A stretch of 64,000 bases of DNA from Saccharomonospora amisosensis (GCF_011761185.1 NZ_JAAOYM010000001.1:558001-622000); one strand, 5' to 3'. Positions 8,720 to 17,372 are shown, counted from the stretch's first letter. Numbers and translations are program-made. The notes: generated from the sequence alone by a model not told the origin.

Positions 8720-9199
8720 ATGACCAGCCGTGACAAGGTGATTACCTGGCTCAACGACGCGTACGCCATGGAGCAGGCACTGGAGGAGACACTGCTGGCC
8801 CACGCCAAGGACGCCAAGGCCGACCCGGAAGTACGGGACCGCATCGAGCAGCACATCGAGGAGACCCGGTCACAGGCGCGAACCGTCAAGGAGTGCATCG
8901 AGGATCTCGGTGGGACGGTTTCCGGCACCAAGGCGGCCTTCGCGAACATGTTCGGGGCCATCCAGGGTGTGGCCAACAAACCGATGGGCGACACCATGGT
9001 GAAGAACGCGCTCGCCGACTACGCGGCTGAGCACTTCGAGATCGCCTCCTACCGCGCGCTCATCGACGCCACTAGGGAACTGGGCGAGGACGAGATCACC
9101 AGGAAGCTGACCGAGATCCTGCGTCAGGAGGAAGACATGGCCCGCTTCCTGGAGACCAAGCTTCCCGGAGCGGTTCACGAGGCCATGGCGGCGGCATGA
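8720..9199 (+). CDS. YciE/YciF-like ferritin-like protein (DUF892)
   Basis: This 159-residue all-helical protein has AYAMEQALEETLLAHAKDA at the N-terminus, RIEQHIEETRSQARTVKECIEDLG in helix two and YAAEHFEIASYRALIDATREL in helix three, with a final EEDMARFLETKLP. The paired Glu and Glu-x2-His motifs fit a di-iron four-helix bundle of the stress-induced YciF/DUF892 type. A strong ribosome site, AGGAGG, precedes the ATG. The physiological role is unknown, though members of this family respond to osmotic and oxidative stress. Confidence 0.82.
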   Translation: MTSRDKVITWLNDAYAMEQALEETLLAHAKDAKADPEVRDRIEQHIEETRSQARTVKECIEDLGGTVSGTKAAFANMFGAIQGVANKPMGDTMVKNALADYAAEHFEIASYRALIDATRELGEDEITRKLTEILRQEEDMARFLETKLPGAVHEAMAAA

Positions 9200-9214
9200 T
9201 GCCAGGATGGGGCC

Positions 9215-9724
9215 ATGGGAAGCGTTGAGCTGCTCACCGACGCGTTCGGCCGCCTCCGCGAGGAGGTGCACGACACCGCGCGTGGTCTCGGCGCCAAGGC
9301 GTTGAACTACCGGCTCGACGCCGAAGCCAACTCGATCGCGTGGTTGCTGTGGCACCTCACCCGGGTGCAGGACGACCATGTCGCCGGTGTGGCGGACATC
9401 GAGCAGGTCTGGCTGTCGCAGGGTTGGGCCGACGAGTTCGGACTCCCGCTTTCGCCGCTCGACATCGGCTACGGGCATACCAGCGACCAGGTGGCGGCGG
9501 TGCGACTGGAGTCGGCGGAGCTGCTCACCGACTACCACGACGCCGTGCACAAGCAGACGGTCGAATACGTCAGCGGTATCACCGACGCCGACCTGGACGT
9601 GGTGGTGGACGCCGCGTGGGACCCGCCGGTGACGCTGGGCGTACGACTGGTCAGCGTCATCTCCGACGGGCTGCAACACGTGGGCCAGGCCGCGTTCGTC
9701 AAGGGCATCGTGCTGCGGCGCTGA
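9215..9724 (+). CDS. DinB superfamily / mycothiol-dependent transferase-like protein
   Basis: This 169-residue four-helix DinB protein of the DUF664 type has the metal ligands in NSIAWLLWHLTRVQDDH (first His near residue 46), a Tyr-rich middle (DIGYGHTSDQV) and a final DGLQHVGQAAFVKG. Family members in actinobacteria conjugate or transfer mycothiol or bacillithiol. It begins 15 bases after the ferritin-like gene and may share its transcript. It ends just before a convergent cupin gene. Confidence 0.8.
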   Translation: MGSVELLTDAFGRLREEVHDTARGLGAKALNYRLDAEANSIAWLLWHLTRVQDDHVAGVADIEQVWLSQGWADEFGLPLSPLDIGYGHTSDQVAAVRLESAELLTDYHDAVHKQTVEYVSGITDADLDVVVDAAWDPPVTLGVRLVSVISDGLQHVGQAAFVKGIVLRR

Positions 9725-9739
9725 CCTGATCCGGGCGCC

Positions 9740-10138
9740 TCAGCCCAGCGAATGCCCGGTGGTGACGTCGACGTGTGCGGGTACCGGGTCGTGCCGGTCG
9801 CCGACGGTCGAGGTACCGGACGGCTCGAACAGCAGGATCGAAGCTCCCGTGGGCGAGGAGGGCTTGTGCCGCGTGCCTTGTGGCACGACGTACACCGAGC
9901 CCTTGGGCAGTGTGACGGTCTGCTCTCCATCGGCGTCACCGAGCGAGATGACGAGTTCCCCGGAAAGGACGAGGAAGAACTCGTCGGTGTGGTCGTGTAC
10001 GTGCCACACGTGCTCGCCCTCGACCTTCGCGATCCGGACGTCGTAGTCGTTCACCCTGGTGACGATGCGCGGACTCCACAGTTCGTCGAAGCCACCCAGC
10101 GCCTGTTCCAGATCAATGGGTTTCGTCATGCCGTCCAT
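9740..10138 (-). CDS. Cupin-domain protein
   Basis: This 132-residue single-domain cupin has a metal motif, WHVHDHTDEFFLVLSGEL (HxHx4Ex6G), in its first half. The second cupin motif, PKGSVYVVPQGTRHKP, carries the fourth metal ligand His. The fold is secure, and a metal-dependent function is likely. It is divergent from the GlxA-type regulator, which may control it. An internal ATG nine bases later is an equally possible start. No specific reaction can be assigned. Confidence 0.8.
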   Translation of the reverse strand: MDGMTKPIDLEQALGGFDELWSPRIVTRVNDYDVRIAKVEGEHVWHVHDHTDEFFLVLSGELVISLGDADGEQTVTLPKGSVYVVPQGTRHKPSSPTGASILLFEPSGTSTVGDRHDPVPAHVDVTTGHSLG

Positions 10139-10181
10139 ACTCTTGCGGCGAAGTCGCGGGCGCGAGTGCTAGAAATCGCAC

Positions 10182-11228
10182 ATGTCGGCAGGATTCTCGC
10201 ACCGGGTCGTCGCGATCGTCGACGACGGCTCCAACCCGTTCGAGATTGGCGTGGCGACCGAGTTGTTCGGGTTGCGCAGACCGGAACTGGGGTGTGCGTG
10301 GTACGAGTTCGAGGTGTGCTCGGCTCAACCCGACGTGCGGATGCACGACGGGATGTTCACGCTCTCCTCGGTGGCGGGGTTGGACGCGGTCGAGCGCGCC
10401 GACACGGTGCTGGTACCCAACCGACCGGACCCCGAGGTGGGCCCATCGGGCGAGGTGATCGAGGCCGTGCGCCACGCCGCACGGCGGGGAGCACGACTGC
10501 TGAGCTTCTGCACCGGGACGTTCACGTTGGCCGCCGCGGGCGTGCTGGACGGCCGGAGAGCCACCACTCACTGGCGTTGGGCCGACCTGTTCACCGCCAG
10601 GTTCCCGCTGGTGCGGCTAGAGCCCGACGTGCTGTACGTCGACGATGGCGACGTGCTCACCGCGGCGGGTAGCGCGGCGGCGCTCGACCTTGGCCTGCAC
10701 CTCATTCGCCGTGACCACGGTGCGGAGGTAGCCAACGCGGTGAGCAGGCGACTGGTGTTCGCCGTCCACCGCGACGGCGGGCAGCGGCAGTTCGTGGAAC
10801 GCCCCGTGCCCGCCGTGTCGGACGGGTCCTTGACTGTGTTGCTCTCGTGGGCTCGGAAGCGGCTGGACCGCTCGCTGACCGTGAACGACCTGGCACGGTG
10901 CGCGGCGGTGAGCCCGGCGACGCTGCACCGGAGGTTCCGTGCGGAGCTCGGGACCACACCACTGCGGTGGCTCACCGGGGAGCGGGTTGCGCTGGCGTGC
11001 ACCCTCATCGAGCGCGGTGAGCGGCGGCTGGATGTGGTCGCACGCGCGAGTGGGCTGGGTTCCGCGTCGAACCTGCGTGTCCAGCTGCGCAGGCACACCG
11101 GCCTCAGCCCGGCGCAGTACCGGCAGCGGTTCGCCCGTGCGGAACTCGTGGGCGAGAACGCAGGACTCGCGGGCGGGAGCGGGGGACTCGCGGGCGGGAG
11201 CGGGGGACTCGCGGACGTGGGACGATGA
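10182..11228 (+). CDS. GlxA-type AraC regulator with DJ-1/PfpI-like sensor domain
   Basis: This is a 348-residue regulator. Residues 8-190 form a DJ-1/PfpI (class I amidotransferase-like) domain with LLSFCTGTFTLAAAGVLDGRRATTHW, including the nucleophile-elbow Cys. Residues 220-320 form two AraC helix-turn-helix motifs (LTVNDLARCAAVSPATLHRRFRAELG and LDVVARASGLGSASNLRVQLRRHTGLSPAQYR). The last 25 codons run into a 21-bp tandem repeat and encode Gly-Leu-Ala-Gly-Gly-Ser-Gly repeats, so the tail is probably repeat-derived and not functional. It lies divergent from the cupin gene. Confidence 0.85.
   Translation: MSAGFSHRVVAIVDDGSNPFEIGVATELFGLRRPELGCAWYEFEVCSAQPDVRMHDGMFTLSSVAGLDAVERADTVLVPNRPDPEVGPSGEVIEAVRHAARRGARLLSFCTGTFTLAAAGVLDGRRATTHWRWADLFTARFPLVRLEPDVLYVDDGDVLTAAGSAAALDLGLHLIRRDHGAEVANAVSRRLVFAVHRDGGQRQFVERPVPAVSDGSLTVLLSWARKRLDRSLTVNDLARCAAVSPATLHRRFRAELGTTPLRWLTGERVALACTLIERGERRLDVVARASGLGSASNLRVQLRRHTGLSPAQYRQRFARAELVGENAGLAGGSGGLAGGSGGLADVGR
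11141..11222 (+). repeat. 21-bp tandem repeat, locus 1 (about four units)
   Basis: The unit GGACTCGCGGGCGGGAGCGG repeats with a 21-base period; its CTCG landmark falls at 11145, 11166, 11187 and 11208. The first unit is degenerate. The array lies at the end of the AraC-type gene and is translated as GLAGGSG. The same unit occurs near 27.4 kb (opposite strand) and near 35.65 kb. Confidence 0.9.
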
Positions 11229-11232
11229 CGCC

Positions 11233-11799
11233 ATGCCAGCCAAGCTTCGACTTACCGGGGACGCCGAGACCGACAAGCTGCTGTCGCAGGACCCGTTCGC
11301 GCTGCTCACGGGGATGCTTTTGGATCAGCAGATAGCTATGGACTTGGCGTTCGCGGGCCCGAGAAAGATCGCCGACCGGATGGCGGGCTTCAGTGTCACC
11401 AAGATCGCGGAGTCGGACGAGGACGAATTCGTGGAGCTGTGCGTGCGCAAGCCCGCGATTCACCGATACGGCGCATCGATGGCTCGCCGCGTGCACACGC
11501 TGGCCCGCTACGTCGTGGACAACTACGACGGCGCGGCCGAGCGGATCTGGCGGGAAGGCGACCCGGACGGCGCCGAGGTGTTGAAGCGGTTGAAGTCGCT
11601 GCCCGGATTCGGCGACCAGAAGGCGCGCATCTTCCTTGCGCTACTCGGCAAGCAACTGGGCGTGCGCCCTGCGGGCTGGCGCGAGGCGGCGGGCGCGTAC
11701 GGCGAAGCGGACTCCCACCGCTCGATCGCCGACGTCACCGATGCGGAGACGCTCGCGAAGGTCAGGGAGTTCAAGAAGGCGGCCAAGGCCGCGAAGTAG
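11233..11799 (+). CDS. HhH-GPD-type DNA repair-like protein
   Basis: This 188-residue protein is of the actinobacterial HhH-GPD-like family. Features are the N-terminal DPFALLTGMLLDQQIAMDLAFAGPRKIADRM, the helix-hairpin-helix region LKSLPGFGDQKARIFLALLGKQLGV and a C-terminal basic tail ending KAAKAAK. In base-excision glycosylases the LPG(V/I)G loop contacts DNA and is followed by a catalytic Asp. Here the segment after the hairpin reads PAGWREAAGAYGEADSHRSIADV, so the catalytic acid is not certain. It starts five bases after the regulator stop. Confidence 0.82.
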   Translation: MPAKLRLTGDAETDKLLSQDPFALLTGMLLDQQIAMDLAFAGPRKIADRMAGFSVTKIAESDEDEFVELCVRKPAIHRYGASMARRVHTLARYVVDNYDGAAERIWREGDPDGAEVLKRLKSLPGFGDQKARIFLALLGKQLGVRPAGWREAAGAYGEADSHRSIADVTDAETLAKVREFKKAAKAAK

Positions 11800-11883
11800 C
11801 ACCCCGGTCGCGACATCGATCGGTGCATTAGTCCGCACGGACTCTCGCGTCACGTGCGCTTCGCCACTACCGTGCAAAGTCGG

Positions 11884-11907
11884 GAACCGCTGGGAAGGCA
11901 GCGGTTC
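11884..11907 (+). terminator. Hairpin after the HhH-GPD gene
   Basis: GAACCGCT and AGCGGTTC form an 8-bp perfect stem with an 8-base loop, 85 bases past the HhH-GPD stop. No T-run follows. It probably separates this gene from the ectoine operon. Confidence 0.4.
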
Positions 11908-12028
11908 GCCGTGCTGCGCTTGTAGCATATTCGACGCCATGATCGGTATACTTTTGTCGGCATTGTCACACGTGTTTCTGCGTTGTTGCAGGTAGGTCGG
12001 CTGCGGCGACGTCGGCCGGGCTGAAAGG

Positions 12029-12047
12029 CGTAACTCACTCTGTTACG
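12029..12047. promoter_or_regulatory. CGTAAC-N7-GTTACG dyad before ectA
   Basis: A perfect 6-bp inverted repeat with a 7-base spacer ends 10 bases before the ectA ATG. It overlaps the place where a ribosome site should be; no good Shine-Dalgarno sequence is visible. It may be an operator for osmotic control of ectABCD. This is inference. Confidence 0.4.
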
Positions 12048-12057
12048 TTGCTTGAAT

Positions 12058-12609
12058 ATGTCCGGAAAGCACTCAAAGCGTGCCAACGGCGACAATCAAG
12101 CGGCGGGCCACGTTGTGATCGAATCGCCGACCATGGCGGATGGCGCGGCCCTCTGGCGAATTGCGCGTGATTCACAAAAGCTGGATCTCAACTCGTCATA
12201 TGCCTACTTGTTGTGGTGCCACGATTTCGCTGATACATCCGTCGTAGCCCGGGTCGGCGCGGAAACTGTGGGGTTCGTCATCGGGTACCGCAGGCCCGCC
12301 GTGCCCGATGCCGCTCTGGTGTGGCAGGTGGCCGTCGACGAGTCACAGCGCGGCCGAGGTCTGGCAGGCAAGCTGCTCGACGCGCTGTTCGATCGGCTCG
12401 TTGACGAGGGCGTACGGTACCTGGACACCACCATCACGCCCGACAACGAGGCGTCGATTCGGTTGTTCGAGTCCTTCGCCAAGCGTTGGAATGCCACGCT
12501 TGAGCGGTCGGCGCTGTTCGCCGCGGCCGATTTTCCGGACCCGCACGAGCCCGAGGACCTGTTCCGTATCGGTCCGCTCGTGCCCGCCCAGCGACCATCG
12601 GGGCGATAA
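12058..12609 (+). CDS. ectA: L-2,4-diaminobutyrate N-gamma-acetyltransferase EctA
   Basis: EctA acetylates diaminobutyrate with acetyl-CoA, the second step of ectoine synthesis. This 183-residue GNAT protein has [18 protein letters not shown] at the N-terminus, [21 protein letters not shown], and the acetyl-CoA loop [18 protein letters not shown] (Q/RxxGxG/A). These are EctA hallmarks. The ATG at 12058 is chosen over a TTG six bases upstream. It is the first gene of ectABCD, and ectB follows after about 45 bases. Confidence 0.95.
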   Translation: MSGKHSKRANGDNQAAGHVVIESPTMADGAALWRIARDSQKLDLNSSYAYLLWCHDFADTSVVARVGAETVGFVIGYRRPAVPDAALVWQVAVDESQRGRGLAGKLLDALFDRLVDEGVRYLDTTITPDNEASIRLFESFAKRWNATLERSALFAAADFPDPHEPEDLFRIGPLVPAQRPSGR

Positions 12610-12655
12610 TGAAAGTAGCCGAAAATTCGCCCGACAAAGCAGGAGACGAAGCAAG

Positions 12656-13909
12656 GTGAGCATCTTCGAAACGCTCGAATCCGAAGTGCGCAGCTACAGC
12701 CGTGGCTGGCCTACCGTGTTCGATCGGGCGCAGGGCAGTTGGCTGTACTCGGAGGACGGCAAAGCCTATCTCGACTTCTTCGCCGGTGCTGGAGCTCTCA
12801 ACTACGGACATAACAATCCGGTGTTGAAGAAAGCGCTGCTCGACTACATTTCGCGCGACGGTGTGACGCATGCGCTCGACATGTTCACCGTAGCCAAACG
12901 CGACTTTCTCGAGGCCCTCGACGAGGTGATCCTCAAGCCGCGCTCGCTGGACTACAAGGTGATCTTTCCCGGGCCGGGTGGCGCGAATGCCGTCGAGGCC
13001 GCGCTGAAACTGGCTCGAAAAGTGACCGGCAAGGAATCGGTCATCAACTTCACCAACGCCTTCCACGGAATGACGCTGGGTGCCCTTTCGGTCACCGGTA
13101 ACTCCATGAAGCGCGGTGGTGCCGGTGTGCCGCTCGTGCACGCCACCCCGATGCCCTACGACAAGTACTTCGACGGTGCCTACCCCGACTTCCTGTACTT
13201 CGAGCGGCTGCTCGAGGACTCCGGCAGCGGGCTGAACGAGCCTGCCGCCGTGATCGTGGAGACGGTGCAGGGCGAGGGCGGCATCAACGCGGCCCGACTC
13301 GAATGGCTGCGCGGGCTTTCCGACCTGTGCAAGCGGCACGGCATCCTGCTAATACTCGACGACGTGCAGATGGGTTGTGGCCGTACCGGCCCGTTCTTCA
13401 GCTTCGAGGAAGCCGGAATCGAGCCCGACATGGTCTGCCTGTCGAAGTCCATCGGTGGGTACGGCCTCCCGCTGGCCATCACGCTGATCAGGCCGGACCT
13501 CGATGTGTGGGCGCCCGGCGAGCACAACGGCACCTTCCGCGGCATCAACCCGGCGTTCGTCACCGCCACCGAGGCCCTCAAGACCTACTGGCGCGACGAC
13601 GAGCTGGAGAAATCGACCAAGGCGAAGGGTGAGCGCGTCGGCGCCGTGTTCAGCGAGCTCGTCGATCGCTACCCGCAGGCGAACCTGGTGGCCAAGGGCA
13701 GGGGGCTCGCTCGCGGGCTGGAGTTCGAAAGCGGTGAGGTCGCGGGCAAGGTCTGCGCGGCAGCGTTCGACCGTGGCCTGCTCATGGAGACCTCGGGGCC
13801 CGACGGTGAGGTCGTGAAGCTGCTTCCCGCGCTCACCACGACCGATGCCGAGATCGAGCAGGGCCTGGAGATCATCTCCGAATCCGTCGACTCAGTGCTT
13901 TCGCACTGA
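12656..13909 (+). CDS. ectB: Diaminobutyrate-2-oxoglutarate transaminase EctB
   Basis: EctB makes L-2,4-diaminobutyrate from aspartate semialdehyde using glutamate and PLP. The 417-residue protein matches the usual length. It shows [15 protein letters not shown] near residue 37, [15 protein letters not shown] (PLP-binding), [19 protein letters not shown] and the Schiff-base Lys264 in [12 protein letters not shown], typical of class III aminotransferases. The start is GTG at 12656, with AGGAGA about 10 bases upstream; the longer upstream frame lies within ectA. Confidence 0.95.
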   Translation: MSIFETLESEVRSYSRGWPTVFDRAQGSWLYSEDGKAYLDFFAGAGALNYGHNNPVLKKALLDYISRDGVTHALDMFTVAKRDFLEALDEVILKPRSLDYKVIFPGPGGANAVEAALKLARKVTGKESVINFTNAFHGMTLGALSVTGNSMKRGGAGVPLVHATPMPYDKYFDGAYPDFLYFERLLEDSGSGLNEPAAVIVETVQGEGGINAARLEWLRGLSDLCKRHGILLILDDVQMGCGRTGPFFSFEEAGIEPDMVCLSKSIGGYGLPLAITLIRPDLDVWAPGEHNGTFRGINPAFVTATEALKTYWRDDELEKSTKAKGERVGAVFSELVDRYPQANLVAKGRGLARGLEFESGEVAGKVCAAAFDRGLLMETSGPDGEVVKLLPALTTTDAEIEQGLEIISESVDSVLSH

Positions 13910-13942
13910 GCCGTTCAACCAAGCGCACGAAGGGAGACATCT

Positions 13943-14344
13943 TTGATCGTCCGCAACCTCGACGAGATCACCGATACCGAGGCCGACATCAAGGAGCCGA
14001 ACTGGCGTAGCAAGCGCATCGTTCTCGCCAAGGACAAGGCGGGATTCTCGGTACACGAGACCACGCTGTACGCGGGCACGGTGAACGACTTCTGGTACGC
14101 CAACCACATCGAGGCGGTCTTCATCGTCGAGGGTGAGGGCGAGGTGACCGACAAGGCCACCGGCGAGACCTACCAGTTGCGGCCTGGTTCGCTTTACCTG
14201 CTGGACAAGCACGACAAGCACCAGGTACGGCCGAAGACCGACATGCGAGCGGTCTGCGTGTTCAACCCTCCGATCACCGGGCGCGAGGTGCACGACGAGA
14301 ACGGCGTTTACCCGCTTGTGGTGGAGGACGACATGGCCTCGTGA
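13943..14344 (+). CDS. ectC: L-ectoine synthase EctC
   Basis: EctC closes the ring of N-gamma-acetyldiaminobutyrate to ectoine. It is a 133-residue cupin with [16 protein letters not shown] at the N-terminus, [19 protein letters not shown] as the metal-binding strand and [19 protein letters not shown] in the second cupin motif; all are diagnostic. The start is TTG, preceded by AAGGGAG. Ectoine synthesis is completed here and the product is then hydroxylated by EctD. Confidence 0.95.
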   Translation: MIVRNLDEITDTEADIKEPNWRSKRIVLAKDKAGFSVHETTLYAGTVNDFWYANHIEAVFIVEGEGEVTDKATGETYQLRPGSLYLLDKHDKHQVRPKTDMRAVCVFNPPITGREVHDENGVYPLVVEDDMAS

Positions 14345-14425
14345 GGTCGCCCGTGGCGTAGCGGCCCGGCGCGACGCTCACGACAACGCAAAAAAACACA
14401 GTGGCACTCGTAGGAGGCGAGTAAC

Positions 14426-15328
14426 TTGACTCTCACAGAGAGCCGGATCAAGGACGCTTACCCGACCCGTGTCGCCGGAGACGCGAAACTGCTCGACAGG
14501 ACGGATCCGACCGTGTGGGGCAGTGAGCACGACGGCCCGTTCGACGCGGCCGGTCTCGCGGCGCACGACGCGAAGGGGTACACGATCATCGAGGGACTGC
14601 TTTCCCCTGCCGAAGTGCAGGGGTACTGGCAGGAACTCGTGCGGCTCTCGTCGGATGAGAAGCTCAAGGCCGACGAGCGCGTAATCACCGAGAAGGAGTC
14701 GGGCGAGGTCCGTTCGATCTTCGAGGTGCACCTCATCAGTGAGTTGATCAGCGAGTTGGCGCGTGACCCGAGGGTGCTCGACCGCGCCCGCCAGATCCTC
14801 GGTTCCGAGGTCTACATCCACCAGAGCCGGGTGAACTACATGCCCGGCTTCAAGGGCAGCGGTTTCTACTGGCACTCCGACTTCGAGACCTGGCACGCCG
14901 AGGACGGCATGCCGAGGCCGCGCGCCGTGAGCTGCTCCATCGCGCTGACAGACAACTATCCGTTCAACGGCGGCCTGATGGTGATGCCGGGCTCGCAGCG
15001 CACGTTCGTACAGTGCGTCGGCGAGACGCCGGACGATCACTACAAGGCGTCGTTGAAGGAGCAGGAGATCGGCGTTCCGAGTGAGAACGACATCACCAAG
15101 CTGGCGGCCGAGCACGGCATCGACCAGTTCACAGGGCCCGCGGGCTCGGCGCTGTTCTTCGACTCCAACATCATGCACGGGTCGGGCAACAACATCACCC
15201 CGTACCCGCGCTCGAACATCTTCCTGGTGTTCAACAGCGTGGAGAACACGCTGGTCGAGCCGTTCGCGGCCGATAAGCCGAGGCCGACGTTCATCGGCAG
15301 CAGGGACTTCACCCCGCTGACCCGCTGA
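14426..15328 (+). CDS. ectD: Ectoine 5-hydroxylase EctD
   Basis: EctD converts ectoine to 5-hydroxyectoine with Fe(II), O2 and 2-oxoglutarate. The 300-residue protein contains the Fe ligands His150 and Asp152 in FYWHSDFETWHAEDGMPRPRA, which is also the EctD signature, and His251 in NIMHGSGNN. It begins with TTG after AGGAGG. It ends the ectABCD operon and is followed by two strong hairpins. Its presence suggests that the organism meets high salt, drying or heat. Confidence 0.95.
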   Translation: MTLTESRIKDAYPTRVAGDAKLLDRTDPTVWGSEHDGPFDAAGLAAHDAKGYTIIEGLLSPAEVQGYWQELVRLSSDEKLKADERVITEKESGEVRSIFEVHLISELISELARDPRVLDRARQILGSEVYIHQSRVNYMPGFKGSGFYWHSDFETWHAEDGMPRPRAVSCSIALTDNYPFNGGLMVMPGSQRTFVQCVGETPDDHYKASLKEQEIGVPSENDITKLAAEHGIDQFTGPAGSALFFDSNIMHGSGNNITPYPRSNIFLVFNSVENTLVEPFAADKPRPTFIGSRDFTPLTR

Positions 15329-15353
15329 CGTGGTGAGTGAGCGACTGGTATCA

Positions 15354-15390
15354 GATCGCAAGGGGCGGTTGTAACCGCCCTGACGCGATC
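15354..15390 (+). terminator. Nested hairpin after ectD
   Basis: Inner arms GGGCGGTT and AACCGCCC (15363-15380) with a 2-base loop are nested inside outer arms GATCGC (15354-15359) and GCGATC (15385-15390). It lies 26 bases past the ectD stop and probably ends the ectoine transcript. Confidence 0.7.
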
Positions 15391-15508
15391 TGTTACCGTG
15401 TCGCCACTTGCTCGAACAAGTTCGGGTGGGTAGTCGTTGCCGGTGCTGGTGCGGGTAACTCCTTGCTCGGGGTGAGGCTCGGGCCAGGCGCGGTAGCGAC
15501 GTGGTTTT

Positions 15509-15565
15509 CGCGAGTACGGCCCCGCGCCGCCAGATCGGGACTGGTGGCACGGGGCCGTATTCGCG
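15509..15565. terminator. Convergent-gene hairpin between ectD and the unknown pair
   Basis: A 16-bp stem (15509-15524 with 15550-15565; one mismatch or G-U) encloses a 25-base loop. It sits between the ectoine operon and the convergent minus-strand gene that ends at 15583. It can act as a terminator in both directions. Confidence 0.65.
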
Positions 15566-15582
15566 CGCTCGGCCCGCGCTCG

Positions 15583-16458
15583 TCAGTCGAAGAGGCTGGA
15601 CTCGGAGTGGATCTCGAGTAGTTCGTACACCGGCCTTCCGCGCCTGCCGTCGATAGTCGTCGTGCGGACCACCCGCAACCGCGCCGTGACTGGCCGGTCC
15701 AGGTTGAGTTTGATCTCGTCGAGCAGATCCGGGGCGACGGCTCCCTGGATTGTGCTGCCGGTGTCGCGCTCAAGGTAGAAGATCCGCCGCCTGGTGCGAA
15801 CGCCGTCGAGCCGTCCCGTCACCGTCTCGTAGCCGACGTCCTCGCGAGACTCCCGCAGGCTGTTCTGCAATACCTTCGCCTGCTCGGTGGTCATGCTCCT
15901 GGTGATCTCGTCGCCGTAGGTGGGCGTGAGAGACAGCCCGATGCTGGACGTCTTCATCACGGCGTTCACGATGTCGCTCACCGCGTTTCGCACGGTGTCA
16001 CGCTGCAACAGCACCGCGTCGAGTGCCCCGTCGTCGGAGCCGTTGACGGGCAGGAAGTCGCACAGTTCCTTCACCGCGCGCTCCGAGAGAGTCTCGATCC
16101 CGTCGTTGATGAGCGCGTCCGGCGCGCTGGTCTCGGGGAAACCGAAGAACATCGCGTTGCCCGCCAGCCCGCGCTGGATGAGCGGTGCCTTCTCGCGGTC
16201 GGCCGGTTGCACGTAAGTGATCTCGCCCTGCGGGTTTCGCACGATATGCCCGATCTTGGCCGTGGCGTCCTGCAGGGACTTGCTGATGTCGGAGAAGGTG
16301 TAGGCGTCCAGCCTCGTCGACCCGAGCAGCGATACCCGCAGCAGCGGCGAGCGGCAGGTGCGCTCGAACTTGGCGTGGGCGGCCAGAGCCGAGGCGCGCG
16401 CGAGGTCGTCGAGCCAGGTGCCACCCGGGATGTTCTCGGCCACCTTCCGCAGGTTCAC
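15583..16458 (-). CDS. Uncharacterised protein paired with a nucleotidyltransferase-like gene
   Basis: About 291 residues are encoded from a GTG whose last two bases form the stop of the upstream gene (GTGA), so the two are translationally coupled. I do not recognise the family. Visible parts are an N-terminal helical region (VAENIPGGTWLDDLARASALAAHAKFERTC), SLLGSTRLDAYTFSDISKSLQDA, a hydrophobic middle, a coiled-coil-prone stretch SMTTEQAKVLQNSLRES, and a beta-rich C-terminus with alternating basic and acidic residues (RTRRRIFYLERDTGS, PVTARLRVVRTTTIDG). There is no signal peptide or membrane segment. The coupling implies that the two proteins act together, possibly as an antidote, substrate carrier or effector. 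Confidence 0.6.
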   Translation of the reverse strand: MNLRKVAENIPGGTWLDDLARASALAAHAKFERTCRSPLLRVSLLGSTRLDAYTFSDISKSLQDATAKIGHIVRNPQGEITYVQPADREKAPLIQRGLAGNAMFFGFPETSAPDALINDGIETLSERAVKELCDFLPVNGSDDGALDAVLLQRDTVRNAVSDIVNAVMKTSSIGLSLTPTYGDEITRSMTTEQAKVLQNSLRESREDVGYETVTGRLDGVRTRRRIFYLERDTGSTIQGAVAPDLLDEIKLNLDRPVTARLRVVRTTTIDGRRGRPVYELLEIHSESSLFD

Positions 16459-16946
16459 CAGGTCACCTCCGCGAAGCCCTTCGCCGTCCCCGCCACCGGG
16501 CCCCTTGCCCAGATCGCCGCCCACTCGTCCTCGTCGCCCGGGTGGCACAGGAAACCGTCGAGCAGGCCACTGACGGGCTGTACCTGCTCCAGGTACATCA
16601 CCGGCTGTTCGGCGATCACACCGCGCAGCGTCAACATGCCGTACAAGGTCGCCCTGGCGGCGCCGTCGAGGCGTTTCAACGCGCCCCATTCGTCGGGGAT
16701 CAACACGACATCGACGTCTCGCGGGGCATGTGCGGTGCGGTTGGTGAGTTCGCCGCCGACCCAGGCCCTGCCTGAAGGGATCAACCTGCACACCACACCG
16801 AGGTAGCCGCTGAGCGCGCTGAAGATGATCTCCCGCTCGTTGCGGTGCGGCGCGTCCCACACGAAGCGTTCGTAAAGATCGGAGAGATCGGCCGGATGCC
16901 GCCCGGGCGGGAGAACGTGCTCCGGCGTCCAGTGCGGAAGCGGCAT
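16455..16946 (-). CDS. Nucleotidyltransferase-fold protein (DUF6932-like)
   Basis: This is a 163-residue protein. The key motif is VGGELTNRTAHAPRDVDVVLIP near residues 64-85. It fits the nucleotidyltransferase pattern of a Gly-Gly-(S/E) helix start followed about ten residues later by Asp-Val-Asp. Flanking parts, such as LSDLYERFVWDAPHRNEREIIFSAL and VMYLEQVQPVSGLLDGFLCHPGD, match small stand-alone NTases like DUF6932. Such proteins often occur in toxin-antitoxin or phage-defence settings. It overlaps the downstream unknown gene by four bases. The substrate and target are unknown. Confidence 0.6.
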   Translation of the reverse strand: MPLPHWTPEHVLPPGRHPADLSDLYERFVWDAPHRNEREIIFSALSGYLGVVCRLIPSGRAWVGGELTNRTAHAPRDVDVVLIPDEWGALKRLDGAARATLYGMLTLRGVIAEQPVMYLEQVQPVSGLLDGFLCHPGDEDEWAAIWARGPVAGTAKGFAEVTW

Positions 16947-17003
16947 TGACTGTCCTTACCTGCTGCCGTGACCGGGGGGAACTGTGAACCTATCAGCCCG
17001 CGT

Positions 17004-17372
17004 TCAGCCACGTTGGTGTGGCTGCCACTCCTCCTCGGGAACGTCGTACTCGTCGGGCCATTCGTTGCGCTCGTGCCATTCGCGGTGATTGGGCAGCACA
17101 CCCTCGCGGTAGCCGAGGTCGGGCGGGCCCGCGTCGTCTTCGTCGTCTTCCTCGAACTGCCGAACCGGCACCCGCACTCGGGCGATGCGCTGGGTCTGCT
17201 CGTTGTCGTCTTGTTCCGAGGGCTGCCGAAGGGCGGAGGTGGACGGCGGGGCGGTGTGTTCAGCCTGCTCGGCGCGCCGCTTGAGGATGACGAAGATGAA
17301 CGCCGTCACCCCCGCGCCGAGCGCGAAGGCGAGCAGCAGCCACAGCCAGATCTGCCCGAACAACCACAGCAT
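17004..17372 (-). CDS. Small membrane protein with acidic tail (ArfC-like position)
   Basis: This 122-residue protein has one N-terminal membrane segment (MLWLFGQIWLWLLLAFALGAGVTAFIFVILKRR). A long hydrophilic tail rich in Asp, Glu and Trp follows, with VRVPVRQFEEDDEDD and a final cluster of short Trp motifs (HREWHERNEWPDEYD). It lies 41 bases downstream of the OmpA/BON gene on the same strand. In mycobacteria the ArfA gene is followed by small membrane proteins, ArfB and ArfC, which suggests a similar accessory role here. That parallel is inference from context. Confidence 0.6.
   Translation of the reverse strand: MLWLFGQIWLWLLLAFALGAGVTAFIFVILKRRAEQAEHTAPPSTSALRQPSEQDDNEQTQRIARVRVPVRQFEEDDEDDAGPPDLGYREGVLPNHREWHERNEWPDEYDVPEEEWQPHQRG

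Noticed and set aside
12434-13339. Minus-strand frame antisense to ectA-ectB
   Set aside because: No motif; both strands cannot be strongly coding here, and ectB is certain.
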